64,000 nt of DNA from positions 4,504,001 through 4,568,000 of the forward strand of contig NC_092582.1 in assembly GCF_037975245.1 (NCBI RefSeq), given 5' to 3'. The notes beneath the pieces are model-generated. The model saw nothing but the letters and a program-made list of their open reading frames with translations, did not search any database and was not told the origin of the DNA. Position numbers and translations under genes: made by a program. How positions within the stretch are numbered: the stretch's first letter is position 1; every line of letters begins with the position of its first letter. The DNA is from Apostichopus japonicus. Lineage: Eukaryota; Echinodermata; Holothuroidea; Aspidochirotida; Stichopodidae. Shown in pieces: positions 1 through 13,100 of the stretch.

Positions 1-393
1 TTAGTCTATGATTAGACTTGTTAAAGTCCATCACTACGCATTTGCTCATTGCTGTACATTGTTTTCTTATGTATTAGCATGTGTAAAATGTGATGCACTC
101 CCAGGGTGATCAAATGTTGTTCAGAAAGATTAGCCTGAGAGAATTGGTTTCTATTCTTATCGTTGTGTGAGTGTAGTCTAAGCCTATACTAGCTAGGTGT
201 AGGCAAGTAGGCCTATGCAGTAACTCAAAGCAATTTTGAACTGCTACTTGAGTAGCATCCTATCTATCTTTTTCCAATTTTGTATGCTTGCCATTTTAAC
301 TGCAAACTGGTGCACCAAAAAATGAAACTAAACATTTTTTATCTCTTCACTTTCTTGTGTACACGTATCTCATACTATCCTACTGTTGGCACT

Positions 394-665
394 GTGAAGC
401 CTAACCAACTCGGCAGTTCCATGCTTTTACGACTATGACAAATAATTGTGTTTTATGGTGGATTTCATTTTTGCATACATATCGGCTCTAAAGGGTTTTT
501 GTTTGGACCATTAACTCATAAACAGTGAAGAATAACCAACTCGGCAGTTCCATGCTTTGTCAGCGTAAATGTTTTCACTAACATGACAATTAATCATGTG
601 TTGTGGATTTCAATTTTTGCATATCAGCTCTAAAAGGTTTTTGTTTTGACCATTAACTCATTGAT
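394..665. repeat. Two-copy tandem duplication, about 135 bp per unit
   Basis: Two diverged copies lie head to tail. Each contains 'aaccaactcggcagttcca' (near 402 and 535), then a 'gtggatttca' block, then 'ggtttttgttt' followed by 'gaccattaactca'. They differ by substitutions and small indels, so the duplication is not recent. No coding potential was seen. Confidence 0.75.
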
Positions 666-1813
666 GTTAGCAGCAGGAAACTCAAGAGTACCATTGCTAC
701 ACCTTGTTAAAAGGTACTGTATCTTGAAGTAATTTAGTGCGATTATACTTTGCGTTCAGTCAGAGATTTCCACTTGTTCAGTGTTAGTGGTCTACTTGTG
801 TCGCTAGTGCTATACTGGACTGCTTATAGGGGTTATGTGAGCATAGCAAAGCAGTCTTGATATCGATGATCAATACACTTTTTAATTGGTTTGGAAAAGA
901 ATAAATGAACACAAACTGTTTATGAATACTTTTAATACACAGTATGCACTTTGTAAGCTATTAAATTTTGTATGTTTTCCTTGCAAGTTTACAAATGGAG
1001 CAATGCTCTGTGAACAATTCACCAACATCCAAAATTGTTTACATTTTACACAGTTTATTCCCATTAACATTGGTCATAGACAAAAATCAGTTCACTACTT
1101 GAACTTGCTTCAAGTGCACCAAGATTGCCATACTGTGAAAGGTTTGCAACGATAGTCTTGGTGTTATCTGTATTTCACTCAGTTGCGAGTCACTCGCCAA
1201 AATGACGAGCGTAGTACATTTTCTAAAGCCAAAGCTAAAATTTGAATTCTACTCCCCAATGACGAGCATACTATATCTGCCGAGGCCTGAACGGTACTGC
1301 AATGATGCTATTATCGACGTACAGTCACTCTTCAGAAATTGCACCATTTCTTAAAAATTAAAATATGTAAAATATTTATGTCATGTAGCTAAATACATTG
1401 CAAAAATTAATACTTATTTGTAGAATTTAATTGACAATGAGTAAAATATGCCATATTTCAAACTCTTAAATGTGTCGTCATTCACCCCGACATGCTACTA
1501 GCCTATCCTAATAATTCAGCTTCCCTTTCATCAACAGTCGGGTAATTTATGCAAGAATGCCATTCCCATGGAATGAAAACTTGGTTGACAAGACTTGACT
1601 TAAATTGGTGGCAAAATACTCTGATTACCAAATAGTCTAAACTAACATTTCATGTTTTTTTTATTGCTCATTTAGAATTTTGTTGCTAGACATATGTATA
1701 GGCTTAATGTTCATTGTTCAAGGTATATTTTTCTTTTCCAAATAATAATTCACATATAGGCTAGGCTATGTCTGACAGGGTACTTATTTGCCTGCTCAGC
1801 AATGTGAAGTAGG

Positions 1814-1837
1814 CCTAGTAGTAGTTCTACTACTAGG
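1814..1837. repeat. Short perfect inverted repeat (hairpin)
   Basis: An 11-base arm CCTAGTAGTAG at 1814-1824 is followed by TT and the exact complementary arm at 1827-1837. The arm is a CTA/TAG trinucleotide run, so it may be slippage-derived rather than functional. Confidence 0.7.
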
Positions 1838-3540
1838 TCCAAGCACTTTTTTGAAAATGCATTTGAGGTAAACTAGACCCTACCAAACTGGCAAAAGGCA
1901 CTGAATGACACTTGCATTGGTAGTGTCATCACATGCGAGTTCATCTGTTGGACACTAATGCTACCTTGGCGAACTAGACGGCCATCCCCCTCCCCGTATG
2001 GTACAACTGTACACACAGTCATACAAGTCCCTAATTATGATTACGTTACATCATATTAATATATATATATATATATCAATCACTAGTTAATGTTACAGGA
2101 ATGACCTAGCTCCGGCTCTTGTACTAACATTACCATGTACTATGTAGGCTATACTACAGCCAATATTGTATAAGTGTTACTGCGGTGTTACTAACTGTTA
2201 CTGTGTTAGGCATAGGCTGTGTCAACCAAGTAAAACTGAGATTTGTTCGAATCAACAACAAGAAAACTTTTACATTAACAAACAAAACTATTGACAAAAT
2301 ATTAATTATTTGCTTCCAGTTACTTACTCCAAGCGACAACCCATTATTATGGGCTGTTCTAATAAGGTTTGGTCACGTTATGATTTTCGAGGGGTGTTTC
2401 TCCTTGTAATGTTGTAGATCCACAATAACATTACGATACACAGAAAAGACCTATGGAACGCCAACATAGCCAACTATAAACGGTGTAACTGCCTACAAAC
2501 ACGTACTCGAAATGTTCATTATTTTTGTTGCACAACAAGTAAAGAATAGTAGCAGCAGGAAGTAAAGTGAAAGAAGTGAACAAACAATGCTATGGATGTG
2601 AAAATACATGACTTGAATAAGAAAAGAGAAAATACGCAAAGAACAAGAAGAAGAAGAAGAAAATAATTCCGTTCTTCTACATAAAAGTTAAAGCGAAATG
2701 CAGTTAATAAAAACTTCGGAAAAACAATCAAAAGTTTCAAAGATAACTCGATGAACGTTCTCATTTACTGAATTTGTTTTAGGATATCCCACTAACACAT
2801 TACCAACTGGTTTATTTGGATCGTGTTTCGGAGGGAATTTTTTGAAGTGGTGTGGAGGAGGGGGGGGGGGGCTCTGTTCAGTGATGAGACGGAGCTATAG
2901 TTGAATTTCTGAACATAAGGCAATTTCAATAGAAACGAAGAGACCAATGTTGATTCCCTACGAGCTCGTATACTACTGTAGTAAGCCTTGAAAGTCTTTC
3001 TTTCTGTCGTGGGGTAGTAAACATTCGATGATCATAGATGACTGATCCAGATTGGATTCCCAGCTTCCACGAATACTAGACCATGGAGTGCTTTACATGT
3101 TAAAGTTCTCACCTCAGATAATCATTTTGTAACTCAAGTAGTATGTACGGATGCTGCATCGCACTGAGCTTATTCAAATTGAATTACAATGCAGACCTGC
3201 CCATCTTCGCCCCTATACCCCTTACCCCACCCTCGATCTATGCATGGTCGAAATTTCACTTAGTCTTTATTTGTCATTAGGCTAATTTCTGTAAATGAAC
3301 AAACTGAGGTGACGACCTCATCCTTTCAACAACACTAGTAAGCCTACAGCGTATAAAAAATCGGTTAGAAGCAACCCCCACCCTCCCCACGCACCCACTC
3401 CAATTCACTTAATTTTTTGGAATACTCCAGCTCATAATCTAGTAGGCTTTTAACCTGATAAATGCGAATCCGCGGCTTTGGAACCATGTACCTGTTAGCT
3501 CTTATTTTAAATAAGAGCATACCAATAATGTAAAGCAGCT

Positions 3541-3933
3541 AACATAACTTCTTCTTAGTGACACACGTGTGACCGCGAGTGAAGACGTGGGGCGGGTGGG
3601 AAATGGGAGCGGCGAGGTTAGGGACGGGAGAGTTGGCGGCCCGATGCTAGGAAGGAGGCGGACATTGATATCTTAACTGAAAACGTAATTTCCCAGGAAA
3701 ATGTTAGCCACATCACATACATACTGAAACAACTTGGTGTGAGCTTTCACCAGTACCACAGATTTTAATGATCGAGTGGAGGGATGGACTTTCTAATGGC
3801 CACCATCAACTAAATTGGCCGTATTTGGTACAAAACGAACCAGAGTCCCTGGTCTGACACATCTATAGACGGTGTTATAGAGGGCGCTAAATAAAAAAAG
3901 AAAACTGCGCTTCCGTGTTATGAGAAATGTAAT
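3541..3933 (+). promoter_or_regulatory. Putative promoter / 5'UTR of the GATA-like zinc-finger gene
   Basis: This block is visibly more GC- and CpG-rich than its surroundings. It contains a CACGTG E-box at 3564-3569 and a GC-box GGGGCGGG at 3589-3596, followed by more G-rich sequence, and lies just upstream of the ATG at 3934. No TATA box was seen, which fits a housekeeping-type promoter. The transcription start cannot be placed from sequence alone. Confidence 0.45.
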
Positions 3934-6250
3934 ATGGCGGAAACTCCAACGGGTCCAACGGTACCCCGTGGGGGCTTTGATGAAAATCGTCAAACCGCTG
4001 GCTATTCGAGTGATCAGGAAGTTGCAAACGCCGCTACAATTTTGTGTGAAGTTTCTGGTTCCAACCTGGGACAACAAGGTAAAAACGTTAGGTTAAATTC
4101 GACTGTTAAAAAAATTGTCGGGTCACGTAATAGGTTAGTGTTGAGATTTTCAACAATCGACTGGCGACATACTTGTGTCTCAGTTACAAATTCTCCCAAC
4201 TAAATTGGCAAACTTTCCCCCAATGAACGATCTTTCTGCACTAATACGGATACGTAAATCACTATGTGCAACAGAAAACAAAATTTCACTTCAAAGTTAT
4301 TTCAAAGAAATGAATAACTTGGAAAAAGTTGTGGAAATCCCAAAGACTTGATATATTCGTTTTAGATATTTACCGGGCCTACGTAGGCTAAGTAGCCTAA
4401 CACATCACAACATTAGTAATTTTTGATACGGTACCATAAAACGGTACCGTGTAGTTAGCCAATGAAGTTATGATTGGCCGCTGTAACTTGTATGGTATTG
4501 GGATAGGAAAGGGTGACATTTGACTTGAAATGTTTATCTTCCTAGCCGCCCACTGACGGAAATATAGGTGTGTAATATCACAGAGAGAATGCTATCATGG
4601 CAGAAATATAACACATTGGTTCCAAATTCTAACATCGTAGGCTAGACTTTGATCGAGGCAAGGCTAACGTATCGCCCGTTTTAACAGAAATAATACTTGG
4701 CCCAGTCTAACAATATAATACAAGTCAGCAGATAATAGTTGTAAGTATGAATTATAATCTCTCATGACATAAGTGAGGAATCCAATAAGCAAACAAGATA
4801 TGGAGAGAATGCAGACCCTGTCTATGTCTTGCTGATACTTGCTTTTTAGTGAAAACAGAGGTAACAATCTAAGGTTTTGAGATCGGATGATATATGATCC
4901 AGGAAATGCCATTTAAATTGCTTTCATGTTTGTTTTCTTCTCATTTTGTCCCTATTACCAATCTGCAGCCCAACCGAACGATGACAATTCGGAAGAAAAT
5001 GAGGCCAGCTCGGTGAGTACCCTCAGATCTGCAGACACAAAAATAGCAGTTCTAGGAAACATAGTTTACACCGGCCTTGATCATTACCTGGCATTTGTGT
5101 CCATAATTCACAAGTATAGTCTTTACAGCAGCTTGGTTTTTCATCTCAAAGTTGATAAATCTGTTATGCAAATGTTTCGTTGGACACAATTTATGTTTAT
5201 GGAATGTATGCAGCTTGGTTTTTCATCTCAAAGTTGATAAGTCTGTTATGCAATTGTTTCATTGGACAAAATTTATGTTTATGGAATGTATGCAGCAGTA
5301 GCCATAGTAAATCGAATATTTTTTCCTCTTGTCTGTACATATGTTATTCCTGCTGGGATTTTTTGTTATGTAATGTCAAGAACTCAAGATGTAGTATGAT
5401 TACTAAAGGCTGTGTACAAATTGTGCTTCGTTGTATTTGAATAAACAATGAGCTCACACATCATTAACAAAATCTTATCTGTGGTATTAATGCCCTTGTC
5501 AACAAACTAACAGGTCTTAAATACAAAAGTTGATTTCCATATGCTACAGAAATATATACATTTCTTAAACACAGTCATTGTTTGCGATATTAAATAGGTA
5601 TAACGTAGGTTTCGGAAATATTTTATAATAGATATAAGGTCTTCCATGTTTGTAAAAACAACTTGGGTGTGGTTCTAGTATAGGACTTATCTAGCCATAC
5701 TGGATATCTTTGTTTCTCAGTTAAGCAATGTACTACTATATATATATTGTTGTCAATGTATGCATTTTTGTTCTCTCCTCAATCAAATATTTTAGTCAAG
5801 TGAGAGGAGAAGCAGAAGGAAGAGAAAGCCTGTCCGTCGTTTATCTCCGTTAGAAGAAGAGCCATCCGAGGTAGTTTTGGATGCAGGTGATGATGGCTCC
5901 AGTACCCCATCCAGGACAACTGCTAAAAAGCCAAACAGATTAGTCAACTCTAAGAAAACTGATGAAAGAGGTATTGTATATGTGGTGATTAAATGTTCAT
6001 TTAAGACAGTCACCAGAGCTAGAGCCTGGGCACGATAAGTAAACGACTCATGTTGATCCACTCTCAATACCAGTCTCAAGCTTACACCGAGACTGTGAAT
6101 GTATGATCATGGTGATGTTACGTCAAAACATGATCTTAACCAAAAGTCTGAGGTAGAAAATCTTATGCACCAGCTTCTTGACTGTGATAACGTAAAAAGT
6201 TGCATGCAAAAAATAGTATGTATGTATATATATATATATATATATATATG

Positions 6251-6285
<35 letters not shown>

Positions 6286-9200
6286 ATCTGTTGCAGGCCT
6301 AAACTGTACTCATCAACAATGTCTCTACATGATAGTTGCAAAGACAGCCAATTCATTTATTCTTCTTCCCTCAGCCACGAAAGGTTGTGAGCATTTCTGT
6401 TGTGATTACTGTCAGTCAAAGTTTATAATTCCTCCGCAAAGGAAGAAGAGGGCTGGTAGAAGGTCGTGGCGCGTCGGTGTTCGATACTGGATCGACCCCA
6501 AGACTAACAAAAGACTTCGCTTGTGTAATGCTTGTGGTAAGTTACATCACTATGGCAACAAGTGGTGCAAATGTGACTCTTTCTTATAGCTACTTAAAAA
6601 CTCGGAAAAATGATTTTGATGAATTATACGGTGGACTTGACCTTTTCAGAAACTAACTTTAGGCAAGAAATTAATTTTTGTAAGTTGTCATGGTGTAACT
6701 ATGGAAAACCTTAAGTGTAAACTGCCCCAAAATTATTGACATACATATGAAAGGGAAAAAAATGATTCTCTATTCAAGTTGAGAGTTCAATACAATTTGG
6801 ATTTTCCATACCCATTATATCTGCATACAGTACAAAAAAATCCCATATTAAATGGTTTGAACTCTTAGCATGCTTGAAATTACTAGAAGTTATTCAAAAG
6901 TACTCTCTTAGAGATTCTAATCCTCCATATTGTCTCCAGGCATAGATGAGGATCCAATTAGACATCAACATGTAATGCAAAAGGCTTTGAGGTCGATAAT
7001 AAAACACCTGTTGAAATCCAGGCATTAGTGACCATTATTTTTTTATTCTAGCAAATTTGGTGGCAATAATGATGATCATTAACATGATCCAGGGAATAAT
7101 TTATTGTCAAAATTTTGTGCAGCAGTTTTGAAGTGAATTTTGTCTCTAATCAAGTACTAGGGTTCCTGTGCAAAAACTTCTGTACATCTTTGCAATTGTA
7201 TAGCAATTTGCAGAAAGTGTGTAGCATCTTACGATGTGATACTGGATTAAGTTTCCTCTGACATCTCGTTCCTAGTTATAGGTGATTTTTTGAAGGTAAC
7301 TAACTTAAGTCAGACAAAGCCATGAACACTGCCAGATACATTATTTTTAGTTAGATTGTCCATTTGTTATTTTCTCTGTAAAAGAATTGCATCTTATAAT
7401 TGTGGTAATGCCGGTCATTCTTAAGATTAATCCAGTTTATCGACAGTTCATAACCCTTGCAATGAACATGCTCTTTTAGCAGTACATATTAGAGAAACTT
7501 GCTGGCATTTTTAGTCAAATTTAAATTTATCTGCTGTTTTTCCCGTAACAGGATTGAGGGCTTCTCGGAATCACAATCCATCCCCCGACAAGGCCGAACC
7601 TGCATCAACAGAGGAACGGCAGAAATACTTTGAAAATGTTCACAAGTTTTCTCAGACTTTGATAAGTGAATTGAATGACCCTGATGGTAAGTCCTGAGTG
7701 AATAGGACAGACTGAAAGAGCTTTCCTTGCTTTAAATTACTGTCATACTTCTCACTCTCAAAAGTTTCCATCATAACTTCTGAATGATATTTTCAATATT
7801 ATATCAGGGTTTCACCTGGCATTGCTTGTGTGAGAGGTTTTTGACACTAAAGGGCATGAGCATACAGAGGGTTGGGGTGGGGGGGTGGGGGGGTCTGGGG
7901 CAGGTATGGGGGAATGGTTGCCCGGAAAATCTTGTTAAACATCCTAATGTCAATCATTGTAACAATTAATTGCTATGTTATATGCTGTGCTAGGGACAAC
8001 TTTTATTTGTTACTATAATTTAGTGTTCACAGCCAATTTTTTCAATGTCAGATGATGGCATGGGTTAAAAGTTGCATTTTTTATGCTTCTCTGAAACAGT
8101 GAAGCGGCGATGTTGGTGGTAATTTTGATGATAAATCGCTAAATAAATTACTAGAAGTAAATCATTTTTCTTTGTGGTCGGTATTTCTTCCATATTCATA
8201 ACAGTTCTGTCCTTATTCCTTTCAGCCGAGAGGTTAACTTGTCCTTATTTTCGCACAAGGACTCCCTGTGCTTGTATTCAGAAGTTTATCATTGGAGATG
8301 GAAGTAAGGAAACATATTTTATAAGTTTAATACTAAAGGTTTAAACTTTGGTTTCAATTGTGGAGGTAAACACTCACCTAATTAAGTCACAGGAAATTTA
8401 GGCAGTCCTCCTAAAATTAAGAGTCAACTTCAAACCCATTATCAAATTTGTGGAGAGATAATTTAGGTACGAGCGAGATGAACTTTACATTGTCCATGAT
8501 TACCATCATAGAAATTGAAAGGATATGAAGGCTTATGAATATGTATTGCTATGAATATTCAGTTTTTCTGTACTTAGAAATCCAACCATTGAGGGTATAT
8601 TATCTAGTAACCAACCAATTGTATACTTGTGGCCAAGAATAAATACTATATAATTTTGAAACAGAACAGTGTATCGAGTGGTCACTCACGAATATCTGAC
8701 AAGAAGTGTATTCATGAAAACAAATCGAAACAGTTACAAACTAAGAGCTGACGCTTTATTGACACCTGCAGCTAAAATGGACGAGGCTAAAAAGAGGGCC
8801 AGGCAACTCTTGCAGCTAGTGAAAGAAGCTCAACGGCTGAGGAGCAAAAAGTTTTACAACGTGGAGGAAGTAATGAAGAAGAGCAAGAAGTGAGTTGAAA
8901 AAATTCATAAAACATTTATTCTGATTGTTGTCTCAAAGCGACAGACAGTTTGGGACAAGTTTGTGATTGACAGTTAGAAGGGCAAATGGCAGTATATTAG
9001 TGAGAGCTAGGTGGGGGGTGGGGGGAGGGGAGGGGAAGGGTCATTCTTAGAGGGTGTGATGGCTTGCTGTATTAAAATTACCATTAGGTACATGGTGCAC
9101 AGCATTGTAGTTGTCTTGATGAGGAGGGATGATAGCAGTAAGCTGTAACTCTCCAAAGCCAGGGTAATATTTGTCAGTACAGCACCAATAAAGTGGAAAA

Positions 9201-12200
9201 GTTCCTCAGATTGATATTTCTAAGATATCATAGGAACAAGATGATCAATGCATCTCAAATTGCCATCTCCTTTTTCGTAGACAGCGAAAGGTCGGAATTG
9301 GCAATGGCCAGAGGAAATCCAAAGAATATGAGGAGCTGGTCTTATCGAAGAGGACAGTCTTGAAAGACCAGCTGAAGTTCTGCGAACACGCTACCAAACG
9401 GATCCTTCTCTACTCCAATAACTTCTTGCATAAGCGGCTGAAGACAGATCCAGAGATGAGCAGACGGTTGGCGAGGACCCGGGGTGGACCCAGAAAGGCC
9501 CTGAGGGAAATCGATGAACTGACAGAAGATGAATGTTGTGATGACAGATGTGTCCTGGTGAGGCTAATATTATATTTGATTTAACAGCATGAATATACAT
9601 GACCTAGAACTAGCGGTGCTATCTTTAAAGGTATTCATTTCCCATAGGTCCAATAGAGGCTGTGAAAGGTAATGAAACAACATCTCTAGTCAGGCCTTTG
9701 TCCCAAAGAAGTGTATTGTTTACTTTATGCAGGGGGCAGGGGTATAAAGAGAAAACTAAGCTTGCAGAAATTATACAAGTTATCTACCCAAAAAAACCAA
9801 AATAACTCCCCTCCCCCCCAAAAAAAATAAATAGAAGAAAAAAAGAAGAGTTACCTCATTTTCCGATAATGGGTCCATCATTTTCTTGCATGCGAGTCTT
9901 GCACATTGTTAAGCCACATGGCTTCTTAGAAAGACTTACCTTTCACAACTTAAATCAATTTTTTTGTGTATGTTGTTGTGGAAAAAGAAATGAAATGAAA
10001 TAATTATTCGTGCACGTACACAGTGTTTACAAACAACCACTCGTAGAATGATTGCGGTCCGGCTCATATCTTGTATTTTCAATCCAGCTCGCTGAAACCC
10101 ATAGCGTTCTCCTTAAGAAATGGAGAGATCGAGCTAGAGAAGGTCAGATGGAGGCCCGAAAAGTGCTTGGTGAGATGCTCACTCCATCAGGTACGATATG
10201 GGGTTGCACCGTTCGTATAAAACGTTTCCTGACAGTTTCAAGAAATGTCAAAATTATTGTGGTTGAACAAAATGCCAAATTACTTGAGGCATGCAGACAA
10301 AGTACAAAGTTAAAGTATTATGGAGCCTTTTGTTAAAGGGTGTGAAGACTCACGCACAAAGAATGTCTCATGCCAGTAATCTGACCAGTTTTGAATGAGA
10401 TGTAACAGAAATGTTTAAGACACCACTATCGATCCCAGAAAAAAAACACACAGATTAATTTAGAAGAAAGAGAAGACAGACTAAGACAATTGTTTCTTTA
10501 TTGTAGGTCTCTCCTTAATTTTGTTTCTACTTTCTGATCAATTTTACCAAACCTACGAAGCATTACGCACAGAGAGATTTCAACTGATCAAACTGAGATA
10601 CTATTCTTTGTCTGCACATGATCATTATTTTGCTATTAATTCAGTAATATTTTTAATTTGATGTGCAAGTATACTATCAAGCTTCTCAGTTAACAGCGAA
10701 AAGTAATATTCTTTTGAGGGCAGGTCTGAAGACCAACTGCTACAAGTTCATCACCATGGTAACAGGGTGCAGTGCATCTACCATAGCGAGGGTGGAAGAG
10801 CAGATGCGTAAGACTGGAGGAGACAGAGAACCGCCTCCACACGGACTGAAGAAATACTGGGAAGCACAACCTAGGGCTGCCAAACAAATCAAGAAACCAG
10901 TGGAATCTGCTGTCATACTGCCCTCTACGTCCTTAGCAACGGGGCAGAGAAACCCTTTATCACAGTCTATACTGAATGAGGTTAGTTGAAACATGGATCT
11001 GTAGGATTATTATTGAGAGAAAGATAACATTCTTGTTCAGAACTTTAGAAGAGGTTTGTGTCCAAGGGTGCAAGGAGGCGGGGGGGGGGGGGTAGAGCTG
11101 ATAAGCTGGCTACAAGCTGAAAAAAATGACCTTTTTAAGAACAAAACATTTTCACATATCCAAGCCATGGTATTGTAGGCTTAAGTCTAATAAAAAATTG
11201 TGAATTTTTTCCAGTCCCTCTTGTTAGAAAGTTGTCTCCAGTATCCGCAGTTCATAGTAATAAATTCACCAATTATAATATTATTTCTCACATTTTGTTA
11301 TGAATCAGAGACATTAGAAAAGTAACTTGTTTGAATTGTTCAAATCATAGAGAGTATGGTGCATCCTAAAGCTCTTACTATCCACACGCATCTGAGTTTG
11401 GTTTGAGGAATTTTTCACTTTTTTTCTTCTTATTTTTCACTTGGATTTCTCCTGTGCATTAACTTACAGAAACAGTTGAAAGATCAGCTAGTTTCACTGA
11501 AACGAATGCAGCAGCAGTTGTTAGCTCAGCAGAACCAGGTAAACCAACAACAGAAACTAATTGAGAAACAGCTGACTATGATAGAAAGAACCAAACACAA
11601 GGCCATCCAAGATCAACAACAACAACAATTGCAGCAGAGAACAATTCAAAATCAGGTAAGGAATTAATTATCATGAACTGATTAAAATCTTAAGAATTGG
11701 TCAATATTTTATGAAATATTGAATTTGAAAAGAGATCCATCATCTATCACTAAGCAGAGGTGCAGTACATGATATTGCCACAAAGATGTGTTCAACATTT
11801 TACAAAGTGGATGAATTGTCTATTTTTTTGGCATATTTGTCTAGAACAATTTTAAATTTAATAATTGGGTGGTGGGTTGAGGACTGTACTTGTCTGCCTA
11901 GTGAGCAACGGTGCTTGTTCTCTAGCTAAACTTGAGTTGATATTTAATCTCAGTTGTTAATAAGGCTCGGGTTCAAAGCAAAGTGTTCTCATCTTTGAAT
12001 AAATAATGACCTTGATACAGGGTCAACACTAGCTATCTGCTGGCATTTGCAAAGTCTGAGACACTATATATATTTTCTTCATTCCTATGCAGGCACAATT
12101 TACCATCCAACAGCAACCGCAAGCCAAGGACACCATGGGTATCCCTGCCATGACCACCGGCACAGATGGCACCCTGGAAGCTATCGACCCCAGAGTCCAA

Positions 12201-13100
12201 CATAATATGAACCAGCTTCTTATGGAGATTCAAAACCAGATTGCTAGTCAACAAGTTCTACAGATCCAGCAGCAGTTGATGAGTGTGTCTGAGGATGGCA
12301 CCCAAGCGACACCGTCCTCTGTAGCGACCATAGAACAACCGCCGCCTAGTTACAATGTGGCCATGGCTCTGTCTGGTGGTACCCCAACCTCACAGCAGGG
12401 GATACCAGGGCAGGTCATTCTACAAGCTCTCCCTGTTGCCTGTGGCGACACCATCACGATTCACACCCAACCCATCGAATCTAACCCGGAAAGCGGACCG
12501 AACCCAAACCTTCACATGGTGTCTCGAAACACGAATCACGAACCCGCAGAGGACAGGTCCCAGGTGCCGTCCGCCCAGTCATACTTGGTATCCATACCGG
12601 ACATCATGGGAGCGGATTCACTCGATCACGACACCCTGGTACCGGACGTGATCCAAATGTCCGAATCGGGAACGTTTCCGGATCAACTAACAGAGGCTCT
12701 GCCGGGCCAGGCACACCTGGGCCCAGATTCTTCAGATGCGAGGCTGCTGAACGATCTGGAGACGATATCAAACATGGTAACTACTGCCCCGACCAGGAGT
12801 ACGGCTGCCATACTACGAAAGAAGTCCAGGATGGTGTCTCCAGTGACCTCCGCCACCACTTGTTTCCCTAGAAACATCATGAGGGCATCGCATGACCCAT
12901 CCGTGAGTCTGCGCACCGGGACCACTCCTGTATCTGCTGCCCAGATTCATCAGCCATGTAACCCCCGGTCTCTGACAGAGCTCCCCGGGGACATGCTGAT
13001 GCCGTCCGAGCCGTTACACGCTCTGACGTCTACGGTCCTACAGTCTATACCTTTAACTGCTGCCATGAGAAAGCAGGGTGCCCAGGGTCAAAGTTCATAG
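3934..13100 (+). CDS. Nuclear protein with atypical GATA-like zinc finger and Gln-rich C-terminus (12 exons, 929 aa)
   Basis: Exons: 3934-4078, 4969-5012, 5796-5970, 6375-6536, 7552-7686, 8226-8303, 8670-8889, 9281-9557, 10088-10190, 10724-10980, 11470-11655, 12093-13100 (stop TAG). All introns are GT-AG and all phases close. The N-terminus is acidic/Ser-rich, then a basic RRKRK stretch (about residues 65-75). Residues 126-177 hold CEHFCCDYC and, 37 residues after the last of those Cys, CNACGL. That second half is exactly the GATA-finger signature, but GATA fingers usually have a loop of about 17-18 residues. A second Cys cluster follows (C226, C235, C237), then a long Lys/Arg-rich helical region (250-440), a possible helix-turn-helix around 'MVTGCSASTIARVEEQM' (about 455-475), a Gln-rich helix (exon 11, 533-594) and a Pro/Ser/Thr/Gln-rich tail (exon 12). 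The composition suggests a chromatin or DNA-binding regulator; this is inference. I do not recognise a named orthologue. The start is the first ATG after the GC-rich region and gives the full N-terminal exon. No canonical AATAAA was seen between the stop and 14,915. Confidence 0.85.
5129..5298. repeat. 82-bp direct tandem duplication in intron 2
   Basis: The block starting 'cagcttggtttttcatctca' at 5129 recurs at 5211, and its first bases recur again at 5293, giving an 82-bp period with few differences. It lies in intron 2 of the zinc-finger gene, between the exons ending at 5012 and starting at 5796. It looks like a recent local duplication; no function is apparent. Confidence 0.85.
6225..6281. 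repeat. TA microsatellite in intron 3
   Basis: Two long (TA)n runs are separated by a short TGTAT interruption, inside intron 3 of the zinc-finger gene and about 95 bases before exon 4 (6375). It is likely polymorphic in length. Confidence 0.85.
10337..10455 (+). mobile_element. Truncated copy of the 356-bp TTAA MITE family
   Basis: TTAA at 10333-10336 is followed by AGGGTGTGAAGACTCACGCAC and by sequence that aligns closely with the left part of the intact copy at 48003-48358 (for example 'gtctcatgcc' and 'atcccagaaaa'). The similarity stops near 10455, where the intact copies continue with a conserved 'ttgctacc' block, so the right half and right TIR are missing. It lies in intron 9 of the zinc-finger gene. 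Confidence 0.7.

Larger units (their letters stand above)
1..3933. other. Intergenic region upstream of the first gene
   Basis: No convincing coding exon was seen on either strand: the open frames here are short, have no splice-phase partners and show no recognisable protein motif. The stretch holds a diverged tandem duplication (394-665), a near-perfect short palindrome (1814-1837), a TA microsatellite near 2058-2077 and a 12-G run near 2860-2871. The last 400 bases become GC-richer and are treated as the promoter region of the plus-strand gene that starts at 3934. Confidence 0.6.

Noticed and set aside
8665-8669. Alternative acceptor for exon 7 of the zinc-finger gene at 8664
   Set aside because: Using the upstream AG would break the reading frame with exon 6. 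The AG at 8668-8669 keeps phase and gives a continuous coding sequence.
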